Shown here one piece after another: positions 1 to 11,272 of a stretch of DNA of 64,000 nt. Numbering within the stretch: position 1 is the stretch's first letter; each line of letters begins with the position of its first letter. The translations under genes and the position numbers were made by a program. This stretch comes from Atherinomorus stipes (Eukaryota; Chordata; Actinopteri; Atheriniformes; Atherinidae). The notes beneath the pieces were generated by a model. The model did not search any database, was not told the origin of the DNA, and saw only the letters and a list, made by a program, of their open reading frames with translations. The DNA is taken from positions 2,774,599 through 2,838,598 of the forward strand of contig JALJCO010012682.1 of the NCBI GenBank assembly GCA_023101725.1, in the 5' to 3' direction.

Positions 1-2972
1 GGAGTGCCTTGCCAGTCACTGTGCCCTGGTGAGAACTAAGCGGGTGGCCTCACTCAATGTAGGATAAAGCTGTCCAGAGGCTGCCTTCAGCATCCGTGTA
101 TGTCTGCCAAGCACCGCTACCATGTCCCAAGGCAGGCTGGGAGGACAAGACCGCTCAACAAGGCCTCTGCATTGAGTGCAGTCCATTTAAAATAACCTAT
201 GGATAAATAAATACAAGACAAAAGTTCGCTGTACAGTAATTGGCCAGGAAACCAAGAGAGACAAGCTCATTTACTGTAAATGGATCAGCTTTGAGTTGGT
301 GAAGTGGACTTGGCTTACAGCGTGCATTATAACGATTTGGAAACTTCAAGTGAAGCATTTTTTCAGGTGAAATATTCACACTGAAATGACTCAGATTCAA
401 ATTTCTTTCACTGAGGAAACAAAACTACATCTGTGTGTCAAAGCACAAGTAAATATAGCATGATGTTAAATATAGATTCAAGTGTAACAATGGTGCAGAG
501 TCAATTAGCAAACACAAAAAAAAAACAAAGACATTGAGACAAATTGCAACATCAAAATACTTTTCTATGGATGTGGATTTTTTTTTCTAGATTTCAAGAA
601 AATGTTCAAGTATGAATACATAATCTCTCTCTTCCCCCAATACACACACATACACAAACGCAGTGGTTAGTCTGGCCAACCTTGTTGACCCACTGGCTTA
701 GCTGTGGTTGCACGCTGGACGCAAAGCACTCATTAACGATTTGAGCCCGCTCTTCACTTAAGCAAACAAACAGACTCCGCCGTCATTACCGTAACACCAT
801 GTGTGTGTGGTCTTCTCAGTCAGACCTTTATTGATTCAATTTTCACAGAGGCTGAGGCAATACAAAATGACACAATTTGTCAGGTGAGTAAAGGACATGG
901 AGCGCGCCGACATGTGGCACGCTTCAAAGTGGTTCAAACACCAGTGGGCACATTTTTCATCGGCCTCAAATATTGCACAGTAGTTACTGCTGTGGGCAGA
1001 AGCCTTTTCCACAGTCAGCTCCACCACATCACCCAAAGCCACAAAACATAAAACACCACAGTAGGGTTTTATGTTGCGTGTAAAATGCCATCATAACAAG
1101 AGTGTTTGCCCTTCTCAAACGGCTCCGTTTTTTGCCCAGACAAATCTATCTATACATGGGCAAACCTGACTGTGAGAACTCTCGTATGTGTTGTTTGGCA
1201 GCTGGGTTGAAGTTTATGGTAATGGTTTGGGTGATAGGTCACAGGCAGGAGGGTGGGGGTCACTGTGGATAGCTGTGTGGGGTTTCAGGCCATGTCCAGC
1301 TGGCCTGGGAGCTGCCTCTGAGGTCAAGAGAGTGTATGTGTGTGTGTTTTGTGTGGTGGTGGTTGGGGAGGGCCTTATAAATTGGGCAGCTTGTGGTTTG
1401 GGTTTGTGAGACAAGTGTGGGGCGAGTAGCCCACCCCCCGCTCTCCTATAGAGCCTGGAGCACAGGGCCACTGCAGAGAGTAAGGCACCCCACCATTAAC
1501 AGCTGCCAAGAACGAAATGCTAATGTGGTGAGCACATGAAGGCTAGGTCAAAGACTCAAGCTGTGGACTTGTTTTTTCTGCTTTTTGACTCACTTTGAAT
1601 TACGTTTAGGGCATGATCAAACACAGTTTAATCGTACACTAAACAACATTTGCAGTAGTCACAAGAAACTGAATAGATGAGTATAAAAACACTACAGGTC
1701 AGATGAGCGTAGAGCTGTGCCAGGCAGGAATCATTTCATCTTAGAAATACATTTTACAGGCAAAATGTCCAATGGCAGATATTTCCTGTCTGAAAAATAA
1801 TGATTTAATGTACCTGTGCTCTAGACTGAGCCTGGACAACATTCTTTTGTCCTGGCAGGACCTCCCCGACTTACTGTCTCCAGGAGCTTGACATTTATGG
1901 TTAACATAAAAACAACATCTAGTTGTAAATATGAAATCAGCCCAGAAGCACTACCTGAGGAGGATTATCATATATCAAGCAGCTAAAACAGAAACAGACA
2001 AATCTTGCAGCTACTTTCAGATCAAATAAATGCATGATGGAGGAGGCCATGTTTGGGTAACCCTGAGCAGGAATTAGGTAATGTTCAGGATGTACGCTCT
2101 TAAAGTGTGGTGTGGTGACCCTTTTCTGACACTCTGACTAAACAGCCCATTGTGCATTGTAAGACAAAACCTGAAACTGTGCATTTGAAGTTGGAAACAA
2201 ACAAACAAAGAAAAAAAGCAGCGAATAGCGTGTGTGTGGTATAGAATCTGGCTTGGGTGGGTGGGTTTGTGGGGTCAGTTTTTACTGTGAATGACCAGAA
2301 ACAGACTATTTTATTAAAAACTGTTAGTTGAAAATGTTTGGGGGAACCTATCCAGAGGAGTATTGATAGTAATTTATAAACATTTCCCAAAATCTGGTGT
2401 TGTACTTTCCTGTTTAATTCCATGAAAACACTTTTAATCTCCACCACACAAACATTTTTATATAATTGTGAAAGCAAGATTAATTCTGACACACGCTGCC
2501 ACCCATCTGAGTTCGTCTCGGATTTATACTGTTTGCAGTGATTGAGAAAATCCCGAAGTCAGGCCAAGCAACTGTCTGTAATAAGTCTAATGAAAATCAT
2601 GTTGAGATTAATGACAGATGAAATGTAATGTTGCTCATTGTTTTCAACTGGCAGCTCATTAATTTGAGAAACGTTATACTGCTGCCAGTGCTGGTATGTT
2701 TTCTGTTTTCGTTGGTTCAGGTTTGGAGCCTGAAAGTCTCCAGCACCATTTTTTGTATGTCAAAAGCTTTTTCTGGAAAATGAATTGTAATTAGTGCAGC
2801 TCCTAAAAACTTATTTCTCTGTAAATTCAACAGAATTTTATTTTTGACTTGTGTACATGAGAGAACATGAGAGAACAATTAAAACTGAGCACTGATGGGG
2901 TTTAACATGAAAACGATGTTGTATCCACATGAGAGCCATTTTGAATTGTAATTAGTTATCTGTTATCGTTAT
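1..2972. other. Intergenic, no gene recognised
   Basis: I see no coding region here. The open frames are short and unrelated to any family I recognise, and none is joined by convincing splice sites. A GT-rich stretch lies near 1340-1365. This may be flanking or regulatory DNA of a gene outside the window, but nothing in the sequence proves it. Confidence 0.5.
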
Positions 2973-2982
2973 TGTGATATAT

Positions 2983-2983
2983 A

Positions 2984-3056
<73 letters not shown>
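2983..3056. repeat. (GT)n-(AT)n compound microsatellite
   Basis: A run of about ten GT units passes directly into about 27 AT units. Open frames of Cys/Val and Ile/Tyr repeats across it are artefacts of the repeat. Confidence 0.95.
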
Positions 3057-3058
<2 letters not shown>

Positions 3059-3157
3059 TTATTCATTCATTTTCTGTACCGCTTATCCAGTTCAGGGTCG
3101 CGGGGGTTGCTGGAGCATATTATCCCAGCTATTATCAGGCGAGAGGCGGGGTATATA
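3057..3157. repeat. Fragment of a common fish interspersed repeat
   Basis: Directly after the AT microsatellite comes text of the type TTCTGTACCGCTTATCCAG, then CAGGGTCGCGGGGG and GCGAGAGGCGGGGTA. I recognise this as a dispersed fish repeat, probably a LINE 3' end or SINE-related fragment. Its position next to a microsatellite fits a retroposon tail. The family is not assigned. Confidence 0.55.
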
Positions 3158-4559
3158 TATGTATATATATATTCAGTATAGTGGGATCTAAACTATGTCA
3201 TATTGATTTACTAAGTGTGGCTAATGCTAGCAGTGTTAGCTGCCGTTTGCAAACAGTGAGTTAGCTACTTCTTGTAGTTGAATGAACGGCTCTGCAATTA
3301 ACCAGTTTTCTCTTTCATTTATGATTTTGGCTAAAATAAAGAATTACACATCATTCAGACAGAACATTGAGCTGCATTCATGCTGTGATTTCATTCACGC
3401 TTGTTTTGTCTTCTGTATGAAAGGCTTTCCACACCAAGAAGAATAACTATAAGAATCACAATTACATTTCAAGAAACCACACTGCTGAGCAACAACATTA
3501 TTTTTTATGTATAATTTTAAACTTAATTGAGGATTTAATGAGTTTTATACCCAAGACTGGGTGTTGCCTACACCACCAGTTGTCTCAGCTTGAGTCATGG
3601 TAGTGCAGACAGAGGACAACAAGTTAAAAAGAAAGACTAGAAAAGCACTCAGAGAGCACAGACCTCCGCCAAGCAGCCCCTGTCCCCCTCATATTGTGAT
3701 TTATACCTAAACTTTTATTGCTACATGTCTTTTATGAAATTTTGTTTCTGTTCATAAAGTTTAAACCGCCCAGGGTGCATTTGTGATGAGGGTGCACACG
3801 AACACACTCAGAAAAAAAAAAAAAACTCGCCAGACTACTGCCGCTCATTGTCGCCTCAGCTTGCTGCTGACCACCCACTGGGGAAGACTCTCTTGGAGAC
3901 CATTGGTCTCTTTTAAGGTCTTTACTTGAACTCTGGCAGCGCGTGCAGACGTAGCGGCCCAGTGCTCGTGTTTTTTTCTTCTCCTATTCTTGTCACAGTG
4001 CTGCCGTCTCAGCCATAACTTGCGCTCTTCAAAAACATCTTTCACCACGCACCTGTGCGCCCCGTTTTACCTCCCAAACCCACAGAAAAGTCAGCCCTTA
4101 CACATCAGAAAACTGGAACCATCACAGAACCATCACACACACCAAGCAAGATGCTGTTTTTTTTTTTTTTTTTTTTTTAAGTTGTCTCAGGGTTTTCAGT
4201 TGTTGATTTAATGTGGCATTAGCAATTTGAGTAAATTTGAGTAGATTTGCCTACTTTAAAAAGCGAGATTCTTTTTTTATCTAATTGCAGCAGAGGAATT
4301 GGAGTTTCCTAATGTTGTGATTAACGATTTGAGCAATACAGACTAGACTGTTTAACTTATGTTGTTATGGTGTTTGTGTGTGTGTGTGTGTGGGCGTGTT
4401 TATTCTACATTGTGGGGACCATGTTCTGTGTTTTTTCCATCACTGTGGGGACGTTTGGTCTTCGTGGTGACATTGTCCCGGTCCCCAGGGGTCCAAACCT
4501 CGTTTTGAGGGTCAAGATTAGGTTTTAGAGACTAAGCTACAATAAGGTTTTGGTTAGGG
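3158..4559. other. Intergenic, low-complexity patches
   Basis: No gene seen. The stretch includes a short A run (3811-3824), a T run (4155-4178), a (GT)n tract near 4375-4391, and a repeat-like segment at 4420-4560 in which TGTGGGGAC occurs twice and TTAGGTTTTAGAG-type text follows. The last resembles a dispersed fish repeat whose family I cannot name. Confidence 0.4.
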
Positions 4560-4765
4560 TTTGGTTGCACTCGGAGGGTGTCTTGCCCAGGGAGTAATTC
4601 AATGTAGAACCACCACTGCTCAGGTGAACCACTGTGGACCTTTGAGCAAGGTCTTTAACCCCCATCAACTGCTCCCCGGGCACTTTAATTAGCAGCCCAC
4701 TGCTCTCAGGTTGAACCTGTAATGGGTTAAAATGCAGAGAATGAATTTCCTGCAGTAACTGGCAC
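4560..4765 (+). mobile_element. SINE-like body, degenerate
   Basis: The segment carries the fish SINE-type run 'TTTGAGCAAGGTCTTTAACC', then 'CAACTGCTCCCCGGGCAC' and 'AGCAGCCCACTGCTC', ending in an ATGCAGAGAATGAATTTCC-type tail. This order is typical of a widespread teleost SINE body or tail module. A clear tRNA-like head with A and B boxes is not visible, so the copy is probably 5'-truncated. Confidence 0.5.
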
Positions 4766-4935
4766 TCTAATTGGATTTACTCTAGTATATCTTTTTTTTC
4801 TTTTTTTTTTATAAATGAGTCAATTGAAGACCAACAATACATTTTACAGAAATTCAATAAACAAGGTTCTTGTTCTTTTTCTTCAAAAGTTGATTAATCA
4901 TTAAAGTGAATAATCAAGATCTGAACTTTAACTTA

Positions 4936-5221
4936 AGATGCGGGCATGAAAAAGTTCTGCCTTTTTCTGCCAGAAGTTGTGCAGTAATAGTGCACTATTA
5001 CTGCACTATCACTGGCTGAACGATTTGTCCCACAAATACGTCATCACGCACGACATCCAAACTTGGCGTGTGGAAACGTCCTTGTTCCAGGAATTCATTT
5101 ATGCTCTGAAATCTTTTCCCCTGGGCACACAGGCGTTTCTCTGGGCGACTGATTTAGCAGACAAGTTGCTGGTAAGTGGCTGGCAACTAGCAGAAAGGGG
5201 AACTTTTTCATGCCCGCATCT
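4936..5221. mobile_element. Short MITE with terminal inverted repeats
   Basis: The left end AGATGCGGGCATGAAAAAGT is mirrored at the right end (ACTTTTTCATGCCCGCATCT), and imperfect pairing continues inward for about 40 bp on each side. The ~285-bp length and lack of a coding frame fit a non-autonomous DNA transposon. I could not define a target-site duplication, so the superfamily is open. Confidence 0.75.
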
Positions 5222-5282
5222 GTACATAATTATGACTAATATTATTACTATGATCGAGATGCTCTGTTCATAACTCAGCTTC

Positions 5283-5570
5283 TAACTACCGACCCCGTGC
5301 ATGGGCCGAGAGATTGGCCATATTGCAGCATACTGCAGCTGCTCCTCTACATCGAGAGGAACCAGATGAGATGGCTTGGGCATCTGGTTTGGCTGACTCC
5401 TGGACACCTCCCTGGTGAGTTGTTCTACATATGTTCCACTGGGAGAGGCCTCGAAGAAGACCCAGGACACAAGAGACTACGTCTCTTGTCTTCAGACAAG
5501 CAGAAAGAAATGGCTCAGGAAGTCTGGGCCTCTCTACTTAAACTGCTGCCCCTGTGACCAGAACCAGATA
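5283..5570 (+). mobile_element. LINE ORF2 C-terminal relic
   Basis: The + strand reads (from about 5345) IERNQMRWLGHLVWLTPGHL, then PGELFYICSTGRG and finally EVWASLLKLLPL. This matches the C-terminal tail of a very common fish non-LTR retrotransposon polymerase (the RSQLRWFGHLIRMPPGRLP region through to the LLRLLPP end). Only the last ~90 residues remain, without the reverse transcriptase core, so the copy is a 5'-truncated fossil. Related fragments of what seems the same family lie near 54.5, 59.6 and 62.5 kb on the opposite strand. Confidence 0.75.
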
Positions 5571-8196
5571 AGTGACAAAAGATGAATGGAAGGAGAAATG
5601 GAAAGAATTTGTTTTCAGTTCATTTTCTGACTGACTCTTTCATCATCAATACAAGATCTTGGCAACATGCAGCATGCCTTTCTGGATGGAAAGAAATGCA
5701 ACATTGCATAAGCTTATTGAAATGATGCCACAAGGAATGCATACTTTAATTAAGGCTAAAGGTGCTTCAACAAATATTAGTGTGACTTTTCCTTGGCCAG
5801 AAAGTGCATTAATAATTTAACCATCTGGTATGTCTGGCCTCAGTTACCAAGGTCAGAAACATTTAATCTTTTTTCTGACTAATTGCAATTGATAAATGTT
5901 TTAGAAAAAGTATTTAAAAACTGTACGTTAAGGATACGGAAATGGAAACAAACAATGTTTTGACAAACACAATCAATGTGAAAAAAGTCAGTTGAGATAC
6001 TGGAGAAGTTTGGGTTCTCCTCTTCCTTTAACTTTTAATTTCAGCTTTTTAAAAAAGTCTGCATAGAAATTTATAAAAAGCAAATGAAACAAAAACAACA
6101 ATAACTGAAAAACAATGATTTCAGCACCTAAATACTGAGAGGATCAAATGAGCATTTTGCCTCCTGAGCATTATGAATCATGATGAATCATCACAGCCTC
6201 TGCAGCAGAGCTGTTGAAAATAGCTGAACCCAGGGAATCTAAAGAGAAATAATGAGCGTTCCTCAGATGACAGCTATGATTGGTAGGTGTGAATGAGTTG
6301 CAGAAAACTCTTCCAACTACCCACAATACAACATTATAAAGCATGCCTCAAATGAACTAAATGAAATGGCCCGTACAGTAAGTCGCAGTTAAAAAACCAT
6401 TAAGAGGGAAAAGTAAGTCTGCAAAACTCATTTTTCAAGTGAGGTTTTCCAGGATAACAAACCTGAAGTTCTCATGTGAACATATCAAAGCCATGAACAC
6501 ACTATAAAGAGACCATTATCAAATATACTTAAAAAGTGACTTGTTCTTTGTAAGTAAAGTATGACATTTGAGGTTTTGTATAATTTGGTTAAGTCTCCCG
6601 TTTAACAGAACTGCACCAACTTCATTTTCAAAAGCTAACTTCAAATGTTTCAATCTTCACTTTATACTCGACTGTAATAAAGTTCAAGTAAAGGCTTGCT
6701 GTGAATTAGTAATTGAATTGCATGAGATTGTGGGGATTAGCAGTACAGAGAGAATCGTTATAAAAACACCATTTACCATTTATAATGCTGGACACTAACT
6801 CCTAAACAAAAGAAGGAACTGGGGCTGCAGCCTAAGCCAGAACTGATGACATAATAGGGTGGGCCAATGCAGGGAATGGGTATGACACATTTGAGAATAC
6901 ATACTGAACTGTATATCTGAAGTTCGTGTTTGTCTAGATGCAGTGTGTTTGGAACAGGAGAGCACAAATGCATTGAAACTTGCGTGGGTGGATGTGTATC
7001 TGCACTGGATCCTTGAATGTGAAGTACTGTAGGTGCAGTGTGAAAAGGATGAAAAACGGACAGGAATACTGTTCTGTGTTCAGAGTGCAATTTAGCATGA
7101 ATCAAAAGCAGCTTTCCTGGCAACCGTTATATACTGCAGTCTGCCAGGAAATGGGATTTTTTTTTTTTTTTTTTTTTGCAGGTAAAGTCCTTGTAGAAAG
7201 GAATCAGATGAGGTATTTTTTTCCCCTACCAAATGTTAAAGTGTTGGATGTTTCGGTTAAGCACTCTGGAAACAGAGGAGAGCTTAATTTTGGAGACAGC
7301 GGGGGGGGGGGGGGGGGGGTCTCCCAGCCTTTCTGTACCCCTTGCTGAATTGAATCATGACTGCTTGTAAAATCCTGGACCCTCTATTAAATAATCTACC
7401 ACCAACTGGTCTCTAGGCTGGCCCTAATGTGATTCTACTAATCATCACTGCACACAGAGTTAATTTATGGATTTTTTTCGTCTGGAGAAATACAAAATAT
7501 TCCATCCAGACAAAATACTTAGTTGCAGCAATGAGATAAATTAATTATTCTGCAAATAAGTAAAATAATCCTACAGGGAGACATCAAACCTTTTGTTGGC
7601 AGTGACAGAAACCTGGAGTTGAGGGATTGAGACAAATACTGTCTGGTTAAAACTTATGAGTTACTGCTGAACCACTCTGCTAGGCATGGTCAGTCCATGA
7701 AAAACACTATTTTTACCACAAGCTGGATCATGTTTGGACTTGGTATCAGAGTTCTCTGTGCCAAAGGCGTATAAATGAATTTATACTGTAGCTCACTTCA
7801 TGTGATCTGTCTATATTCTGTACTGTATCTGCCTGTTGGTTGGCTATACAGTGATACAGTCATGTTTACTGTTTGGTTTCAGTGACTATAGTGAATCTTA
7901 TCAAAAATGTGTGGAAGCAGACCAGCCTAAGACATTTCTACCACTTGGCTTGGGTAAGTAATGCTAAAATTAAGCATGTTATGCCATTTTTTGTTCTAGT
8001 TAGGACATTGAACCATTACTACTACTACTACCCGATTAAAGATTAACTCAACCCCCCCCCCAAAAAAAAGTAAATTTGTGTTATAGATATTCCATAGAAA
8101 TGGAGAAAAAAGTATATATTATTTTTGCACTGTTTGCTTTTTATACTTATTATTGTATCTATCCATCTATCTATCCATCTATCCATCTATCTATAG

Positions 8197-8255
<59 letters not shown>

Positions 8256-9445
8256 TATGTGTGTGTGTTATATTGTTAAAAAAACAAACAAAAGAAAGAC
8301 AGTTTATTACAACTTTGAATTTTCCTCCTGGGATAGATAAAGTATCTTTCATTTAATTTAATTTTCATTTCATTCAAAAGAAACATTTTTTTTTCATGTC
8401 TTATTTCTTGGTTTGAAGGTCTAAGAAGTATTTCTGAGAGAATCATGAAAAGCGTATGATTAAAAAATCTGCAGTCACCATTAAACACTAAAATCTAGAC
8501 TATTATCTGAGACTCATGTAAATTACTTTACTTTAACTGGTAACTAGTCATAAATCAAAGCACTTCACAAAGTGGCACTCTAATTTTGATAGAGCTGGGA
8601 AAAGGTTGGGACCACCGAAGTTAATATATTATATTGTTAGGTGGGTATGAATGTCTGCCATAAATTCTATTGCAATACATCCAATAGACAAGTCAGAGTG
8701 AAATAATATTTTTGCCAAAACCACAAATATGAGCTCTGAGATACTGTGAGAGCAAAAGAAAGAATTACTCAAGTCATTTGGGATTCAGGACAGTATGTTC
8801 TGTTGTGTCTCAGACTACAGGGTAAGACCCACAAATGATTCACAGACACCACATGCACATGCATGCATGCACACACACGAGCACGTTTGCATTATAAATG
8901 TTAACTTTTATTTGTTTCCCACGACATTGCATGCACTGATCACTGACAGCTTGAACAAACTTCAGATCAACATGCTCATGTTGTTCCAAAAAAGAATGCT
9001 GTGGAGCATTCTAGGTTTACAGCCTATACCTCTGTAAAAGTCAAATATTATGGACAATCATGCCAGAGGCGTTAGTATCTATTTCCTCTTGACCAAAATA
9101 TAGACACAAATTTTTAACAGGTTGTCATGAGAGTTTATGAACATTCATTATCACCAGTTGCTGAATCCCACTGAGTTTGGCCGACCTCTTCCGTTGATGT
9201 CTGGTGCAGGATCACTCAATTACTTATGTTGTGTTTGTTTTGAAGTATTTTTTATACTTCTTGGTAAAAAAAACAATACGAAACGAAAACAATAAAGAGG
9301 TAGACATGGAAGGTAACAGGACAGAGAATAACATAACAGCACCTTAGCAGGAATTCATGCCTCAGAACAAAGATAAACTAAAACACTGAAACATGCAAGT
9401 GACGAATAGAAAAAACCCTTCCAAAACTGCATTTGACATGAAGAG
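5571..9445. other. Intergenic, no gene recognised
   Basis: No supported coding region. Notable contents are a T run (7158-7177), a pure G run of about 19 bases near 7301-7319, the compound microsatellite listed separately, and at about 8311-8365 a 'TCCTCCTGGGATAGATAAAG' tail of the kind that ends many fish retroposons. Confidence 0.45.
8150..8258. repeat. (ATCT)n-(AT)n-(GT)n compound microsatellite
   Basis: Tetranucleotide ATCT/ATCC units are followed by AT units and then about 17 GT units. Microsatellites of this structure often grow from retroposon tails. Confidence 0.9.
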
Positions 9446-9685
9446 TTAAAGGAATTGTACACCCACAGAATGATGTAACTTTATTTTCCACTTACCCTCA
9501 TGGTGAGCAAGACTCTGGAGCACTTTTTTAATATCTCATATGCAGCCAGTGATCAGGAAGGCTTCTCGTTTCCACCCAACTTTCATATAATGGAGTTTGC
9601 CGGGGACCGAGCCAAAAAGGTCCCTAAAAGTCCACAAAAACTTGTCAGTATTCCTCCATACTGCTCGTCCAATGTAATCCAAGTG

Positions 9686-10607
9686 CAGTGTTGTATAGTA
9701 ACTAAGTAAAAATACTTAGTTACTTTACTTAAGTAGTATTTTTTTATATTTGTACTTTACTTTACTACTTCTATTTCTGAATACTTTTACTTTTACTTCA
9801 CTACATTTTCTGAGAAAAATCAATACTTTTACTCCATTACATTTACCTGAGCATCTTAGTTACTCGTTACAAAATAACAAGGAATGTTATAGCCAATGAA
9901 CAATCGTTGTTTTGTTGTAGTGGGACTAGTAGCCACTAGCAGCAGCCTTGTGCAGCTGTCTCTGAAGCTAAACACACCTTTACCTGCCTCAGCAGCAGGT
10001 GAACGGCTGTTCAGCATCGCTGGTCTGGTCTTCTGCCCAAGAAGAGTGAGATTGAGTTCTCACCATTTTGAGAAACAACTTCGTTTGAGGTTGAATAAAA
10101 TGTATTTCTGGGTTCAGTCATGACTGGATGGACAGTTCAAGTGCTGTCGCACTGCAGTCATGTTAAAGTTCAACCAATCAAGTTTTTTGTTTGGTTGCAT
10201 CACCTCCGAGCACCAAGAGTTTATTAGGAATGATTTTATATTAAATGCACGTGGGTATGAATGTTGGTAGGCATGCATGCAGGTCTGTAAGGATGTTTGT
10301 GTGTACAGTATTTTTTTAAATGGTTGGGTTCATGTAAGGAGGTATTGAAGCTCCTTTACACTTTGCAAATTAAAACACAAAAACTAAATTAAACAAATAA
10401 AGAAAATGTTAAACTCAAATTTCAGATAGCGTTTTATTAACAGTACTTTTTACTTTTGATACTTAAGTACAGTAAATACTAGCTACTTTTTTACTTTTAC
10501 TCAAGTAATATTCTAGCAGGCAACTTTCACTTTTACTTGAGTCATTTTCCAGTAAGGTACTTTTACTTTTACTCAAGTATGGCTTTTGGGTACTTTATAC
10601 AACACTG
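9686..10607 (+). mobile_element. Non-autonomous hAT (Ac/Tol2-like) element
   Basis: The element starts CAGTGTTGTATAGTAAC and ends in the mirrored ACTTTATACAACACTG. It is bordered by a perfect 8-bp duplication, TCCAAGTG (9678-9685 and 10608-10615), the hallmark of hAT transposition. The subterminal parts are rich in ACTTTTACTT/ACTTAAGTA-type text as in Tol2-group elements. Only a transposase C-terminal remnant survives inside, so it is an internally deleted copy. It lies in the left arm of the TTAA palindrome and so inserted after it. Confidence 0.92.
9950..10123 (+). pseudogene. hAT transposase C-terminal dimerisation remnant
   Basis: The frame reads LKLNTPLPASAAGERLFSIA, then FCPRRVRLSSHHFEKQLRLR and LN. 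This is the conserved hAT C-terminal dimerisation motif (usual form N-TPLPASAAVERLFS...RN-LS...E-L-L---N). The catalytic and zinc-finger parts are missing, so the fragment cannot encode an active transposase. The frame upstream of about residue 20 is unrelated sequence. Confidence 0.85.
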
Positions 10608-11272
10608 TCCAAGTGTCCTGAGTGGGTAGCGTCCATAATTTACTCGAAACGACGTCATTTAGTATAGTTCTAGAGCCTAAACAGTAGTACATCTTACGTC
10701 TGCGAAGCACGCATAAGCGCATTCACGAAACTACGGAAGCCTCGGCGTTCAGAGCCTACTCTGCCGATAATGCTGTTTACATTGTGCTACGAGTGCCAGA
10801 GCTGCAGACAAACCGGGACAAACAAAAGAGGGTCCAAGAGGGGTTGGATATTGATTTTAAACAAAGAAAGAAAGAGAAAGAGAACGCGAGATCTCGTCTG
10901 CCGCGGCTTCTGTAGTTTCGTGAACGCGCATTGGCGTGCTCGCAGGAGATGGGATGTACTACTGTTTAGGCTCTAGAACTATACTAAATGACGTCGCTTC
11001 GAGTAAATTATGGACGCTACCAACCACTCAGGACACTTGGCTTACATTGGACGAGCAGTATGGAGGAATACTGACAAGTTTTTGTGGACTTTTATGGACC
11101 TTTTTGGTTCAGTCGCCGCTGAACTCCATTATATGAAAGTTGGTGGATAATGAACCCCCCCAGGATCTCCAGCTGCATTTGAGATATTAAAAAAGTGCTC
11201 CAGAGTCTTGCTCACCATGAGGGTAAGTGGAAAATAAAGTTACATCATTCTGTGGGTGTACTATTCCTTTAA

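Larger units (their letters stand above)
9450..11268. mobile_element. TTAA-flanked long-arm palindromic DNA transposon
   Basis: Both ends are bordered by TTAA (9446-9449 and 11269-11272). Inside, the left end AGGAATTGTACACCCACAGA is mirrored on the right. The arms pair for roughly 370 bp each: left 9450-9685 plus 10616-~10745, right ~10895-11268. A short unpaired centre lies at about 10746-10894. The left arm is split by a hAT insertion (9686-10607). TTAA duplications are typical of piggyBac and Kolobok superfamilies, but no transposase frame is present, so this is a non-autonomous foldback element. Open frames inside it (10770-10976, 10936-11136) are not genes. Confidence 0.85.

Noticed and set aside
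2974..3264. Open frames of Cys/Val and Ile/Tyr repeats
   Set aside because: Translation of the GT/AT microsatellite and neighbouring repeat.
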